Shown piece by piece: positions 35,114-45,020 of a stretch of DNA of 64,000 nt; position 1 is the stretch's first letter; each line of letters starts with the position of its first letter. Location of the stretch: the NCBI RefSeq assembly GCF_016722785.1, contig NZ_JAEQNE010000005.1:310001-374000 (forward strand). Direction: 5' to 3'. This DNA is from Ramlibacter monticola. Its GTDB lineage: Bacteria > Pseudomonadota > Gammaproteobacteria > Burkholderiales > Burkholderiaceae_C. Made by a program: the position numbers and the translations under genes. The notes beneath the pieces were generated by a model that was not told the origin of the DNA, ran no database searches, and saw nothing but the letters and a program-made list of their open reading frames with translations.

Positions 35114-36189
35114 CCGGCTTCCCTCCCGGCCTGCTGCCGCCGCATCGCCAGCACCCACACGATGATCCGCGCGACTTCGGCGTGGAAGTCGGCCGGGAGG
35201 TAGTCGTCCAGCGTCGCTTCGCGGAACAGGCGGCGGGCCAGCGGCGGGTTCTGGACGACGACGACCCGGTGGCGGGCGGCAATCTCACGCATCGCCGCGG
35301 CCAGTTGCCCGGCCCCTTTCGCAACCACGCGCGGCGCGGGCATCTCGCCGTGCGCGTAGCGCAGCGCCACGGCGTAGTGCGTCGGGTTCGTGAGCACCAC
35401 GTCGGCATCGCGGGTGTTCTTCAGCGCGCGGCTACGCCGCAGCATCTCGCGCCGCAGTTCGCGCAGCCGGGCACGGATGCGGGGATCGCCCTCGCGGTTG
35501 CGGAATTCCTCCTTCAGCTCGCGGCGGCTCATGCGCATGCGCCCCGCGAATTCCCGGCGCGTGAAGGCGAGGTCAGCCGCGGCGACCAGCGCCAGGGCCA
35601 GGGCCAGCTTCCAGCCCAGTCCCGCAGCATCGACCAGCAGCACACGCACGAATTCCGCCGGCGGCAGCGCGGCGAGGCCGGCGAACTCGGGCAACAGGCT
35701 GCGCAGCGCGAGCCAGGCAACGACCGTGAGCAGCACCAGCTTGACCACGGCCCGTGCCGCTTCGAACAGCGTGCGCAAGGAGAAGATGCGGCGCAAGCCC
35801 TGCCCGGGATGCAGGCGAGTGAAGTCGGGGCGCAGCGGCTCGAACGAGAGCACCATGCCCGACTGGGCGATGGAGGCGACGACGGCTGCCAGTCCCGCGG
35901 CCAGGAACAGGGGCCACAGCACGGAGGCTGCGCCGGCCGCGACCTCCGCCGCCAACGCCCAGGCCGACGTCGCATCCGTCGCCTGAGCGAGGCGAGTGAA
36001 AGGCAGCCGCGCGATGCGCAGCAGCGCCTGCCAGGCGCCCAGGCCCAGTGCCGCCAGCCAGCCCACGGCCGCGAGAAAGACGGCGCAGGCCACCACCTCG
36101 GCGCTGCGCGGCGTCCGCCCCTGCTCGCGCGCCTTCTGCAGCTTGAAGGGCGTCGCGGCTTCGCTGCGATCGAGGTCCTGCTCCGCCAT
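35110..36189 (-). CDS. flhB: Flagellar export switch protein FlhB
   Basis: A 359-residue protein with the N-terminal EAATPFKLQKAREQGRTPRSAEV, four membrane spans, a basic cytoplasmic linker (SRRELKEEFRNREGDPRIRARLRELRREM) and the self-cleaving NPTH at residues 268-271 in VVLTNPTHYAVALRY. Cleavage there switches export from rod/hook to filament substrates, so the specificity switch is conserved even though no filament gene is nearby. The ATG overlaps the fliR stop by one base. Confidence 0.96.
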   Translation of the reverse strand: MAEQDLDRSEAATPFKLQKAREQGRTPRSAEVVACAVFLAAVGWLAALGLGAWQALLRIARLPFTRLAQATDATSAWALAAEVAAGAASVLWPLFLAAGLAAVVASIAQSGMVLSFEPLRPDFTRLHPGQGLRRIFSLRTLFEAARAVVKLVLLTVVAWLALRSLLPEFAGLAALPPAEFVRVLLVDAAGLGWKLALALALVAAADLAFTRREFAGRMRMSRRELKEEFRNREGDPRIRARLRELRREMLRRSRALKNTRDADVVLTNPTHYAVALRYAHGEMPAPRVVAKGAGQLAAAMREIAARHRVVVVQNPPLARRLFREATLDDYLPADFHAEVARIIVWVLAMRRQQAGREAG

Positions 36190-36977
36190 CAGCGTGCTCC
36201 CGCCGCCAGCCAGGCCGTCCAGGTGCGGTAGATGCCTGCGTACAGGCGCCCCGCCGGGGCGCCGAACGCGCCGGCCCAGGCCCAGAGGGCCAGCAGGCCC
36301 GCCACGATCTTGACCGGCACCCCCAGCACCAGCATGTTCAGCTGCGGCAGGTTGCGCGCGATCACGCCGAGGGCGAAGTCCACCAGCAGCAGCCCGAGCA
36401 CGATCGGCGCGGCCAGCGCGAAGCCCAGGGTGAACAGGGCCGCGGCCTCACGGGCGATCGCCTCGGCCGCTCCCGCGAGCGACGGGGACTGCCCCACCGG
36501 GAAGCGCTCCACGCTGTAGGCAATGCCGCGCAGCAGCGCGTGATGGCCGTTGACGAGGAAGAAGAACACGGCCGCGAACAGCGCGAAGATCGACGACAGC
36601 ACCGGCATGCGGCTGCGCGTGAGGGGGTCGAAGACCTGGGCGATGCCGAAGCCCACCTGCACGTCCACCAGCCGCCCCGCCAGCCCGAAGCCGGCGAAGG
36701 CCATGAGCACCCCGAGGCCCAATGTGGCGCCCACGGTCACCTCGCGCAGCAGGGCCTGCAGCAGGGGGCCGGGCTCCTGCGGCACGGTGGCCGGGCTGCC
36801 GGCAAACGGCAGGGCGATCACGCAGGAGAAACCCAGGGTCACCAGCACCCGCACCAGCAGCGGCATGGACGCCGCGTACAGCAGCGGCGTCATCAACAGC
36901 AGCGCCGCGATGCGCGCCGACAGCAGCAGCATGGTCACGATCCAGTCGGGGCCCAGGAGCGACACGATGGCGTTCAT
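36189..36977 (-). CDS. fliR: Flagellar export gate protein FliR
   Basis: A 262-residue membrane protein with about six spans. The FliR pattern includes GFGIAQVFDPLTRSRMPVLSSIFALFA and LLVDFALGVIARNLPQLNMLVLGVPVKIVAGLLAL. It completes the FliPQR gate. It lies 11 bases after fliQ, with GGAGCGG in front of the ATG. Confidence 0.94.
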   Translation of the reverse strand: MNAIVSLLGPDWIVTMLLLSARIAALLLMTPLLYAASMPLLVRVLVTLGFSCVIALPFAGSPATVPQEPGPLLQALLREVTVGATLGLGVLMAFAGFGLAGRLVDVQVGFGIAQVFDPLTRSRMPVLSSIFALFAAVFFFLVNGHHALLRGIAYSVERFPVGQSPSLAGAAEAIAREAAALFTLGFALAAPIVLGLLLVDFALGVIARNLPQLNMLVLGVPVKIVAGLLALWAWAGAFGAPAGRLYAGIYRTWTAWLAAGAR

Positions 36978-36988
36978 GCGCCGCTCCT

Positions 36989-37255
36989 TCACGTCAGCGC
37001 GGGGATCTGCGTCCAGAGCAACAGCGCGAAGCCGCACAGCTTGCGCAGCATCCAGGGCCCGAAGGCGATCACGGCGACGGCCGCGGCGAACAGCTTCGGC
37101 ACGAAACTCAGGGACATTTCCTGAATCTGGGTGACGACCTGCGCGATGCTCACGAGAAGGCCCACCAGCAGCGTGATGCCCAGCACCGGAAGGCACACCA
37201 CCAGCCCGGTCCAGAACAGGTCCGCCGTCATCCGCATAGCGAGATCACCGTGCAT
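36989..37255 (-). CDS. fliQ: Flagellar export gate protein FliQ
   Basis: An 88-residue, two-span protein, as in E. coli (89 aa). VGLLVSIAQVVTQIQEMSLSFVPKLFAAAVAVIAFGPWMLRKL is the family core. The start at 37255 was chosen for length; Met7 and Met9 of the same frame are alternatives. It is the first gene of the long flagellar unit, so the promoter should lie between 37256 and 37397. Confidence 0.93.
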   Translation of the reverse strand: MHGDLAMRMTADLFWTGLVVCLPVLGITLLVGLLVSIAQVVTQIQEMSLSFVPKLFAAAVAVIAFGPWMLRKLCGFALLLWTQIPALT

Positions 37256-37333
37256 CGCATTCCCCCTGGCATCGTCGTGAAGGGGCACTTTGCGCGCCGC
37301 GCGCAAGCTCGTTGAGTGAGCGAATTCACAGGA

Positions 37334-37349
37334 GCCGATCACAATCGGC
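37334..37349. promoter_or_regulatory. Palindrome upstream of the flagellar unit
   Basis: GCCGAT-CACA-ATCGGC is a perfect 6-bp inverted repeat, 79 bases upstream of fliQ and 48 bases downstream of the receiver gene stop. It could be an operator for the flagellar unit or a weak terminator for the receiver gene; there is no T-run. No sigma-70, sigma-54 or full sigma-28 promoter is obvious around it. Confidence 0.35.
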
Positions 37350-37397
37350 CCCGCGCAGTTGAAGGAGGCGGACGGGGGCCGCGCGGGCCCGGATGCG

Positions 37398-37808
37398 CTA
37401 TGCGGGAGACAGCAGGAGCAGCAGGGCGCTCAGCATCACCGGCTTCACCAGGAAGTGATCGAAGCCGGCGAGCTCCGCCGCCTCGCGGTCCAGGGCGTTG
37501 TCCGAGCCGGTCAGCGCGACCAGCTTCATGTCACGCCGGTCCACCTGCTGGCGGACGCGCGTGCAGGCGAGCACCCCGCCCATGCGGGGCATGTGCAGGT
37601 CGAGGATCACGCAAGGCGGCCGCTCCCGCAGCGCGACGGCCACGCCTTCGTCGCCGTCGTAGGCCACCAGCGTGCGGTAGCCCGCCAGCTGCAGCAGCTC
37701 GCAGAGGGTGTCCGCGGTGCCGCGGTCGTCGTCGACGACGAGCACCGTGCGGGCTCGCGCGGGATCGGCTGGCGCGTCGGACTGCATGGCGCTCGTGCGG
37801 AGAGACAT
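37398..37808 (-). CDS. Single-domain response regulator (CheY-like receiver)
   Basis: A 136-residue receiver domain. The acidic pair is in VLVVDDDRG (Asp26-28), the phosphorylation site is Asp70 in CVILDLHMPRMGG, and Thr100 and Lys122 complete the active site. There is no output domain, and the protein ends in a hydrophobic run (MLSALLLLLSPA). Being in the same orientation and 142 bases upstream of fliQ, it may belong to the flagellar locus. However, the FliM encoded here lacks the usual CheY-binding peptide, so its partner is uncertain. Confidence 0.85.
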   Translation of the reverse strand: MSLRTSAMQSDAPADPARARTVLVVDDDRGTADTLCELLQLAGYRTLVAYDGDEGVAVALRERPPCVILDLHMPRMGGVLACTRVRQQVDRRDMKLVALTGSDNALDREAAELAGFDHFLVKPVMLSALLLLLSPA

Positions 37809-37916
37809 GGGGGGCGCGGCGAGGAACTCCCTGCATTGTGTGCTGCGCGCCGATTTCCGTGGGCCGGCACGGGTCGCCCCGTCGCTGCTTTAATGCCGGC
37901 AGGGAAAAAGGAGCCT

Positions 37917-39032
37917 ATGACCCACCTGTTCGACCCGCTGCAGCTCGGCAAGCTGCGCCTGGCCAACCGTATCGTCATCGCGCCGATGTGCCAGTACTCC
38001 GCCGACGAGGGCAGCGCGACGGATTGGCACATGGTCCACCTGGGCCACCTCGCGCTCTCCGGCGCCGGCCTGCTGGTCATCGAAGCCACCGCCGTCTCCG
38101 CCACCGGCCGCATCTCGCCGGAGGACCTCGGGCTCTATTCCGATGCGAACGAAGCCGCGCTGCAACGCGTGCTGGCCGCCGTGCGGCGGCATTCCCCCAT
38201 GCCCGTGGCCATCCAGCTCGCGCATGCGGGCCGCAAGGCCTCCAGCCGCGCCCCCTGGGAAGGCGGCTCGCAGATCCGCCCCGACGCGCCGCGCGGCTGG
38301 GTCGCCGAAGCGCCTTCGGCCGTGCCGCACTCGCCGGACGAAGTGCCGCCGGTGGCGCTGGACCGCACCGGGCTCGCGCGCGTGCGCGACGCCTTCGCGC
38401 ACGCCGCGGCGCGCGCCGGCCGCCTGGGCCTGGAGGGCATCGAGCTGCATGCCGCGCACGGCTATCTGCTGCACCAGTTCCTCTCGCCGCTGGCGAACCA
38501 GCGCGAGGACGAATACGGCGGCAGCCTGGTGAACCGCATGCGCTTCCCGCTCGAGGTGTTCGATGCGGTGCGCGCGGCCTTCCCCGCCGACAGGCCGGTG
38601 TGGACCCGCGTGTCGGCCGCCGACTGGGTGCCGGGCGGCTGGGACGTGGACGACACGATCGCCTTCGCGCAGGCATTGAAGGCGCGTGGCTGCGCGGCCG
38701 ACCACGTGTCCAGCGGCGGCGTGTCGCCGGCGCAGAAGATCGCCCTGGGCCCCGGCTACCAGGTGCCGTTCGCGCAGCGGATCAAGGAGGCCGTGGGCCT
38801 GCCCACCATCGCGGTGGGCCTGATCACGGACGCAGCGCAGGCCGACCGGATCGTCCGCGACGGCCAGGCCGACGCCATCGCGCTGGCCCGCGCCATGCTG
38901 TACGACCCGCGCTGGCCCTGGCACGCAGCGGCGCAGCTCGGCGCGCAGGTGGCCGCGCCGAAACAGTACTGGCGCAGCCAGCCCCGCGAGCACAAGGACC
39001 TGTTCGCCGGCGCCCATTTCGGCCAGCGCTGA
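37917..39032 (+). CDS. Old-yellow-enzyme family NAD(P)H:flavin oxidoreductase (YqjM/xenobiotic reductase type)
   Basis: A 371-residue TIM-barrel flavoprotein. The N-terminus LFDPLQLGKLRLANRIVIAPMCQYSADEG carries Cys25, the redox-tuning cysteine of the YqjM class. The substrate-binding HAAHGYLLHQFLSPLANQREDEYGGS segment and IALARAMLYDPRWPWHAA follow. It reduces activated C=C bonds such as enones with NADPH. AAAAAGGAG stands before the ATG at 37917. It appears to be a single gene; a small GCCTGGG/CCCAGGC hairpin follows the stop. Confidence 0.92.
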   Translation: MTHLFDPLQLGKLRLANRIVIAPMCQYSADEGSATDWHMVHLGHLALSGAGLLVIEATAVSATGRISPEDLGLYSDANEAALQRVLAAVRRHSPMPVAIQLAHAGRKASSRAPWEGGSQIRPDAPRGWVAEAPSAVPHSPDEVPPVALDRTGLARVRDAFAHAAARAGRLGLEGIELHAAHGYLLHQFLSPLANQREDEYGGSLVNRMRFPLEVFDAVRAAFPADRPVWTRVSAADWVPGGWDVDDTIAFAQALKARGCAADHVSSGGVSPAQKIALGPGYQVPFAQRIKEAVGLPTIAVGLITDAAQADRIVRDGQADAIALARAMLYDPRWPWHAAAQLGAQVAAPKQYWRSQPREHKDLFAGAHFGQR

Positions 39033-39229
39033 CCCGCCTGGGAACCCAGGCTCCTTAGCACAGGCCCGGCAGGCGCCTTCTCACAGCTTTCGTGGAGAAC
39101 GTTGTGGACAACCGTGTGGAAGGTGCCGCGAGGCCGCGCCGGCATTGGCTTCCGACGCGGTGATGCATCCGTAGGCAGTTGCTGTCCGAAGCTGACTGCA
39201 TCCTCCGGCGCGAGCGCGGCAGTGGCGCC

Positions 39230-40771
39230 TCAGGGTCGAAGGCGCCGCAGCAGGCCGGCCGTGGAGGCGTCGAGCCCCTCGGTGGCGCCCGCTTGCAGGC
39301 GCCCGGCCAGGTCGGTCGCGAGCACCTTGCCCAGTTCCACGCCCCACTGGTCGAAGCTGTCGATGCCCCACACGCTGCCGCTGGTGAACACGCGGTGCTC
39401 GTACAGGGCGATCAGCGCCCCCAGCGACTCGGGCGTGAGCGCATCCAGCACGAAGAAGGTGCTGGGCCGGTTGCCCGTGAAGTTGCGGTGGCCGCCCGGG
39501 TCCACCCGCCCCTGCATCAGCGCCTGCGCCTGCGCGAGCGCGTTGGCCAGCAGCAGTTCGTGGTGGCCGGGGATCCGGTGCGCCGGCTCGCGCACCGCGA
39601 AGAACTCGACCGGCACGCGCTCGGTGCCCTGGTGCAGCATCTGGAAGTAGGCGTGCTGGCCATTGGTGCCGGCCTCGCCCCACAGCACCGGCGAGGTGTC
39701 GAAGGGCAACGGCTGGCCCTGCGCGTCGACACCCTTGCCGTTGCTCTCCATCTCCAGCTGCTGCAGGTAGGCCGGGAAGCGGCGCAGCGCACTGTGGTAG
39801 GGCGCGATGCTGCGGCTGCCGAAGCGGTGGAAGTCGCGGTACCACACGTCGAGCAGGCCCAGGCGCGCCGGCAGGTTGCGCTCCAGCGGCTCGGTGCGGA
39901 AGTGCTGGTCCATCGCGTGGGCGCCCGCCAGGAAGGCCTGGAAGCGCCCGGCGCCGATGGCGATCGCCAGCGGCAGGCCGATGGCCGACCACAGCGAATA
40001 GCGCCCGCCCACCCAGTCCCAGAAGCCGAAGGTGGTGGCGATGCCGAACTGGCGCGCCGCCTCCACGTTGGTGGTGAGGGCGGCAAAGTGGCGCGCAACG
40101 TCCGACCCGCCCTGCTGCTGGAACCAGACGCGGGCGCTGCGCGCGTTGGTCATCGTCTCCAGCGTCGTGAAGGTCTTGGAGGCGATCAGGAACAGCGTGC
40201 GCTCCGGCCGCAGCGGCTGCAGCACCGCGTCCAGCTCGTGGGCGTCGATGTTGGAGACGAAGTGGAAGCGCTTGCCGCGGATGCGGAAGGCGTCGAGGGC
40301 GGCCACCGCCATCTGCGGCCCCAGGTCGGAGCCGCCGATGCCGATGTTGACCACGTCGGTGATGTCGGCGTCGGCCCGCACGTGCTCGGCGTACGCGAGC
40401 ATCGCCTCCAGCGTCTCGTGCACGGCCACCGAGTCCGGGGCCTGCGCGTCGCGCGGCGCCCGCAGCAGCCAGTGCTTGACGGCGCGGTTCTCGGTGTTGT
40501 TGATGCGCTCGCCGGCGAACATCGCGGCCCGGTGCGCCTCCAGGCCGGAATCGCGCCCCAGCGCCAGCAGCAGCTGCTCGGTGCCCGCGTCGACCAGGTT
40601 CTTCGACAGGTCCGCGAACACGTGCGGCGCCTGCAGGCTGAAGCGGGTGAAGCGATCCGGGTCCTGCGCGAACGCGTCGCGCAGGTCGAAGGACGAACCC
40701 GCGGTGCGGAAGCGCTCCTGCAGCTGCCCCCAGGCGGCCGTGCGGTCGCAGCGCGTGCGTGCGGCGCTCAT
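39230..40771 (-). CDS. pgi: Glucose-6-phosphate isomerase
   Basis: A 513-residue isomerase converting glucose 6-phosphate and fructose 6-phosphate. VVNIGIGGSDLGPQMA, LFLIASKTFTTLETMTNA, the active-site Glu region LWGEAGTNGQHAYFQMLHQG and the C-terminal GSVWGIDSFDQWGVELGK are all present. It is the last gene of the minus-strand operon that begins with the binding-protein gene at 46030, 4 bases after tal. The E. coli enzyme is 549 aa; the size is normal for betaproteobacteria. Confidence 0.95.
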   Translation of the reverse strand: MSAARTRCDRTAAWGQLQERFRTAGSSFDLRDAFAQDPDRFTRFSLQAPHVFADLSKNLVDAGTEQLLLALGRDSGLEAHRAAMFAGERINNTENRAVKHWLLRAPRDAQAPDSVAVHETLEAMLAYAEHVRADADITDVVNIGIGGSDLGPQMAVAALDAFRIRGKRFHFVSNIDAHELDAVLQPLRPERTLFLIASKTFTTLETMTNARSARVWFQQQGGSDVARHFAALTTNVEAARQFGIATTFGFWDWVGGRYSLWSAIGLPLAIAIGAGRFQAFLAGAHAMDQHFRTEPLERNLPARLGLLDVWYRDFHRFGSRSIAPYHSALRRFPAYLQQLEMESNGKGVDAQGQPLPFDTSPVLWGEAGTNGQHAYFQMLHQGTERVPVEFFAVREPAHRIPGHHELLLANALAQAQALMQGRVDPGGHRNFTGNRPSTFFVLDALTPESLGALIALYEHRVFTSGSVWGIDSFDQWGVELGKVLATDLAGRLQAGATEGLDASTAGLLRRLRP

Positions 40772-40775
40772 GGCG

Positions 40776-41723
40776 TCAGGCGGCCCGGATCAGCTTTTCC
40801 AGCTTCACCGCGTCGACGGCGAAGGTGCGGATGCCTTCGGCCAGCTTCTCGCTGGCCATCACGTCCTCGTTGAGCGCCCAGCGGAAGCCCTTCTCGTCGT
40901 ACTGCACGCGTTCGATGTCGGCGCCCAGGGCTTCGTCGCGGTCCAGCGAGCGCAACACCGGCAGGTCCGAGGCGGCAAGCTGCGCCAGCAGCTCGGGGCT
41001 GATGGTCAGCAGGTCGCAGCCGGCCAGCGCCAGGATCTGGCCCACGTTGCGGAAGCTCGCGCCCATCACCTCGGTGGCGATGCCGTAGCGCTTGTAGTAG
41101 GTCCAGATCTGGCGCACGGAGCGCACGCCCGGGTCCGACGCGCCGGAATTGGCGACCTCGTTCCAGGCCTCGCCGGCCGCCTTCCTGTACCAGTCGTAGA
41201 TGCGGCCCACGAAGGGCGAGATCAGCTTCACCTTCGCCTGCCCGCAGGCCACGGCCTGGCAGAACGAGAACAGCAGGGTCAGGTTGCAGTTGATGCCCTC
41301 CTGCTGCAGCTGCGCCGCCGCCTGGATACCTTCCCAGGTGGAAGCCACCTTGATCAGGACGCGTTCGGCGGGAATGCCCGCCGCGCGGTACAGCTCGATG
41401 ATGCGCCGGCCGCGGGCGACGCTGCCGGCGGCGTCGAAGCTCAGTCGGGCATCGACTTCGGTCGACACGCGGCCCGGGATGTGCTGCAGGATCTCGGTGC
41501 CGAAGCGCACCAGCAGCCGGTCCATGATCTCGTCGAGGGGCTCCTGGCGGTGCTGGTGCACCGTCTCCTGGAGCAGGTGCGCGTACTCCGCCTTCTGCAC
41601 CGCCTTGAGGATCAGCGAGGGATTGGTCGTCGCGTCCTGCGGGTGGTATTGCGCAAGCTGGCGGAAGTCGCCGGTGTCCGCCACGACCGTGGTGTACTGC
41701 TTCAGGGCTTCGAGCTGGTTCAT
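40776..41723 (-). CDS. tal: Transaldolase
   Basis: A 315-residue class I transaldolase. The Schiff-base lysine is Lys125 in [13 protein letters not shown], with [12 protein letters not shown] (30-41) and the C-terminal [25 protein letters not shown]. It exchanges three-carbon units between sedoheptulose 7-phosphate, erythrose 4-phosphate and fructose 6-phosphate. The start at 41723 ([10 protein letters not shown]) fits the family; an in-frame upstream ATG lies inside the transporter ATPase gene. It starts 7 bases after that gene, so transport and pentose-phosphate genes share a transcript. Confidence 0.95.
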   Translation of the reverse strand: MNQLEALKQYTTVVADTGDFRQLAQYHPQDATTNPSLILKAVQKAEYAHLLQETVHQHRQEPLDEIMDRLLVRFGTEILQHIPGRVSTEVDARLSFDAAGSVARGRRIIELYRAAGIPAERVLIKVASTWEGIQAAAQLQQEGINCNLTLLFSFCQAVACGQAKVKLISPFVGRIYDWYRKAAGEAWNEVANSGASDPGVRSVRQIWTYYKRYGIATEVMGASFRNVGQILALAGCDLLTISPELLAQLAASDLPVLRSLDRDEALGADIERVQYDEKGFRWALNEDVMASEKLAEGIRTFAVDAVKLEKLIRAA

Positions 41724-41730
41724 GGCCCGA

Positions 41731-42794
<1,064 letters not shown>

Positions 42795-42798
<4 letters not shown>

Positions 42799-45020
42799 GC
42801 CGCCGCTCCCGCCACGGGCCGCGGCAGCGCCGCCGCGCGTCGCCCGAGACGCCGCTCCCCGACCAGCCACTGGATCGCCGCGGTGGCGAGCGACATCATC
42901 ACGATCAGCACCGTGCAGTAGGCCAGCGCCACGCCATAGTCGCCGTTGCCCACGCGCCCGAGGATGTAGGTGGTCGCCAGTTCGTTTTCCGCCGTGACGA
43001 GGAAGATCACGGCCGACACGGTGGTGATCGCGCGCACGAAGCTGTAGACCAGCGCGGCGACCAGCGCCGGCTTCAGCAGCGGCAGCACGACGTGGCGCAG
43101 GGTCTGCAGCGTGGAGGCGCGCAGCATCAGCGAAGCTTCGTCCAGCGAGGCGTCGATCTGGTGCAGGGCCGCCGTGCCGGCGCGCACGCCGACCGGCAGG
43201 TTGCGGAACACGAAGCACAGCATGATGATCAGGGCCGTGCCGGTCAGCTCGAAGGGCGGCACGTTGAAGGCGAGGATATAGCTCACCCCCAGCACCGTGC
43301 CCGGGATCGCGAAGGCGAGCAGGGCGGAAAACTCGAACAGCCCCTGGCCGCGGAAGCTCGTGCGCGCGAGCAGCCACGCGACCAGCAGGCCGAGCGCCGC
43401 CGTCACGGGCGCCGACAGGGCGGCCAGCTTCAGGGTGGTGAAGAAGGAGTTCCAGGCCGTGCCGGCCCACACGAACCCGAACGCGCCCCACTCCAGCGCG
43501 AAGGCGGTGCGGAAGTGCGCCAGCGTCGGCGTGTAATCGCGGCCCCAGGTCTGCACGAAGCCGCCGGCGAAGGCGAATGCGTACAGCAGGCAGGTGAAGG
43601 CGAGCCACGGCAGCGCGACGGCGTTCACCAGCCGGCGCACGTGGGCCGGCAAGGGCATGGGCACGCCGGCGTCGCCCTTGCCCGCCACCGTGGTGTAGCG
43701 GCGCCGGCCCAGGGCCTGCCGCTGCAAGGCGAAGGCGCCCAGCGCGAACAGCGTCAGCAGCCACGCCAACGAAGCGGCGCGGCCCTGGTCGTACTGCGCC
43801 CCGACGATCGCGAAGAAGATCTCGGTCGAGAGCACGGAGAACTGCCCGCCCACCACGATGGGATTGCCGAAATCCGCCATGCTCTCGATGAAGCCGACCA
43901 GGAAGGCATTGGCGAGCCCGGGCCGCAGCAGCGGCAGCGTGATCGTCGCGAAGGTGCGGCGCGCGTCGGCGTGCAGCGTCTGCGCCGCCTCCTCCAGGCT
44001 GGGCGAGACGCCTTGCACCACGCCGCGCATGGTCAGGAAGGCGATCGGCGTGAAGGCGAAGGTCTGCGCGACCCACACGCCCAGCCCGCCGTAGAACCAG
44101 CGCGAGGGCGGCACGCCGAAGGCGGCCTCCAGCAGCTGGTTGACGAGGCCGGCGCGCCCGAACAGCAGGATCAGCCCCAGCCCCACCACGAAGGGCGGCG
44201 TGATGATCGGCAGCAGCGCCAGTACGTTCAGCGGCTTCGCGTAGCGCCGCGCGCCGCGCTCCGCCAGCAGGGCCATCAGGGTTCCCAGCAGCGTGGTGCT
44301 GGTCGCGGTGAGCAGCCCGAGGAACAGCGTGTTCCAGGCGACGCCGCAGCGCACCCCGCCCCACAGGCACTGCAGGCCCCAGTTGCGCTCGCTTGCGATG
44401 CGGACGGCGAACGCGGCCAGCGCGAGCCGCCCGTCCTCGTCGACGAAGGCGCCCGCCAGCGCCTTCAGCACCGGGAACACGATGAACAGCCCCAGCAGGG
44501 CTGCGCAGGTGACGACAGCGGCCGCGACGAACAGGTCGCCGCGGAACAGCCCGCGGCGCGCGAGTCCGAAGGCGCCGAGCACGACCAGCGCCAGCAACGC
44601 CAGCACGGCGCCCCAGCCCATGCCGAACTGCTGCAGCGCGAGCTCGCCGAACCAGGCCTGGAGCACGGCGAAGTTCCAGCCCTTCGCGCCGACGGCGAAG
44701 CCGCCGGCCAGCAGGGCCAGCGCGCCGCCGAATCCGCCGGCAACGAGCAGCAGGCCCTGCCGCCGGCCCGGCGGCAGCAGCGCGGCCGCGCCGCAGAGGA
44801 GCAGCCCCGCCAGTCCCGCCAGCAGCCACGGGCGGCCGAACACGGTCGCCTGCAGGATGCCGTTGGCCGCATCCTGCGCGCCCCAGCTTCGCGTGACGGC
44901 CAGCAGGCCGTTCGCGTCCTGCAGCGCGTACCAGGGAAAGAGCAGGTAGCCGGCCAGGCCGGCGGCGAGCCAGGCCCACAGGGGCGCACCGGGCTGGCGC
45001 AGGAGGGCCGGAGGCGTCAC
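42795..45020 (-). CDS. ABC importer permease, fused two-domain (Fbp/Afu family)
   Basis: A 741-residue membrane protein. Two BPD_transp_1 domains are fused in one chain, with EAA-type loops near EEAAQTLHADARRTFATITLPLLRPG and DEASLMLRASTLQTLRHVVLPLLKPA. Extra hydrophobic spans at the N-terminus (about residues 1-185) make it longer than a typical FbpB. It forms the channel for the ATPase and binding protein on either side, and overlaps both neighbours by 4 bases. Confidence 0.88.

Noticed and set aside
33050-37255. Type III secretion (injectisome) rather than flagellar export
   Set aside because: Rod, hook, P-ring and L-ring genes are interspersed in the same unit and FlhA/FlhB have flagellar-type features; no secretin, needle or translocon gene is present.
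37334-37355. GCCGATTG on the minus strand as a sigma-28 -10 element for the flagellar unit
   Set aside because: There is no TAAA-type -35 at the required spacing (the sequence there is CCTCCTTC), and early export genes are not normally FliA-dependent.
39036-39051. GCCTGGG-AA-CCCAGGC hairpin after the OYE gene as a terminator
   Set aside because: The loop is only two bases and no T-run follows, so the evidence was judged too weak to list as a terminator.
39102-39111. TTGTGGACAA resembling a DnaA box (TGTGGATAA)
   Set aside because: Single, with one mismatch, and no cluster of boxes, AT-rich region or dnaA/dnaN nearby; not evidence for an origin.
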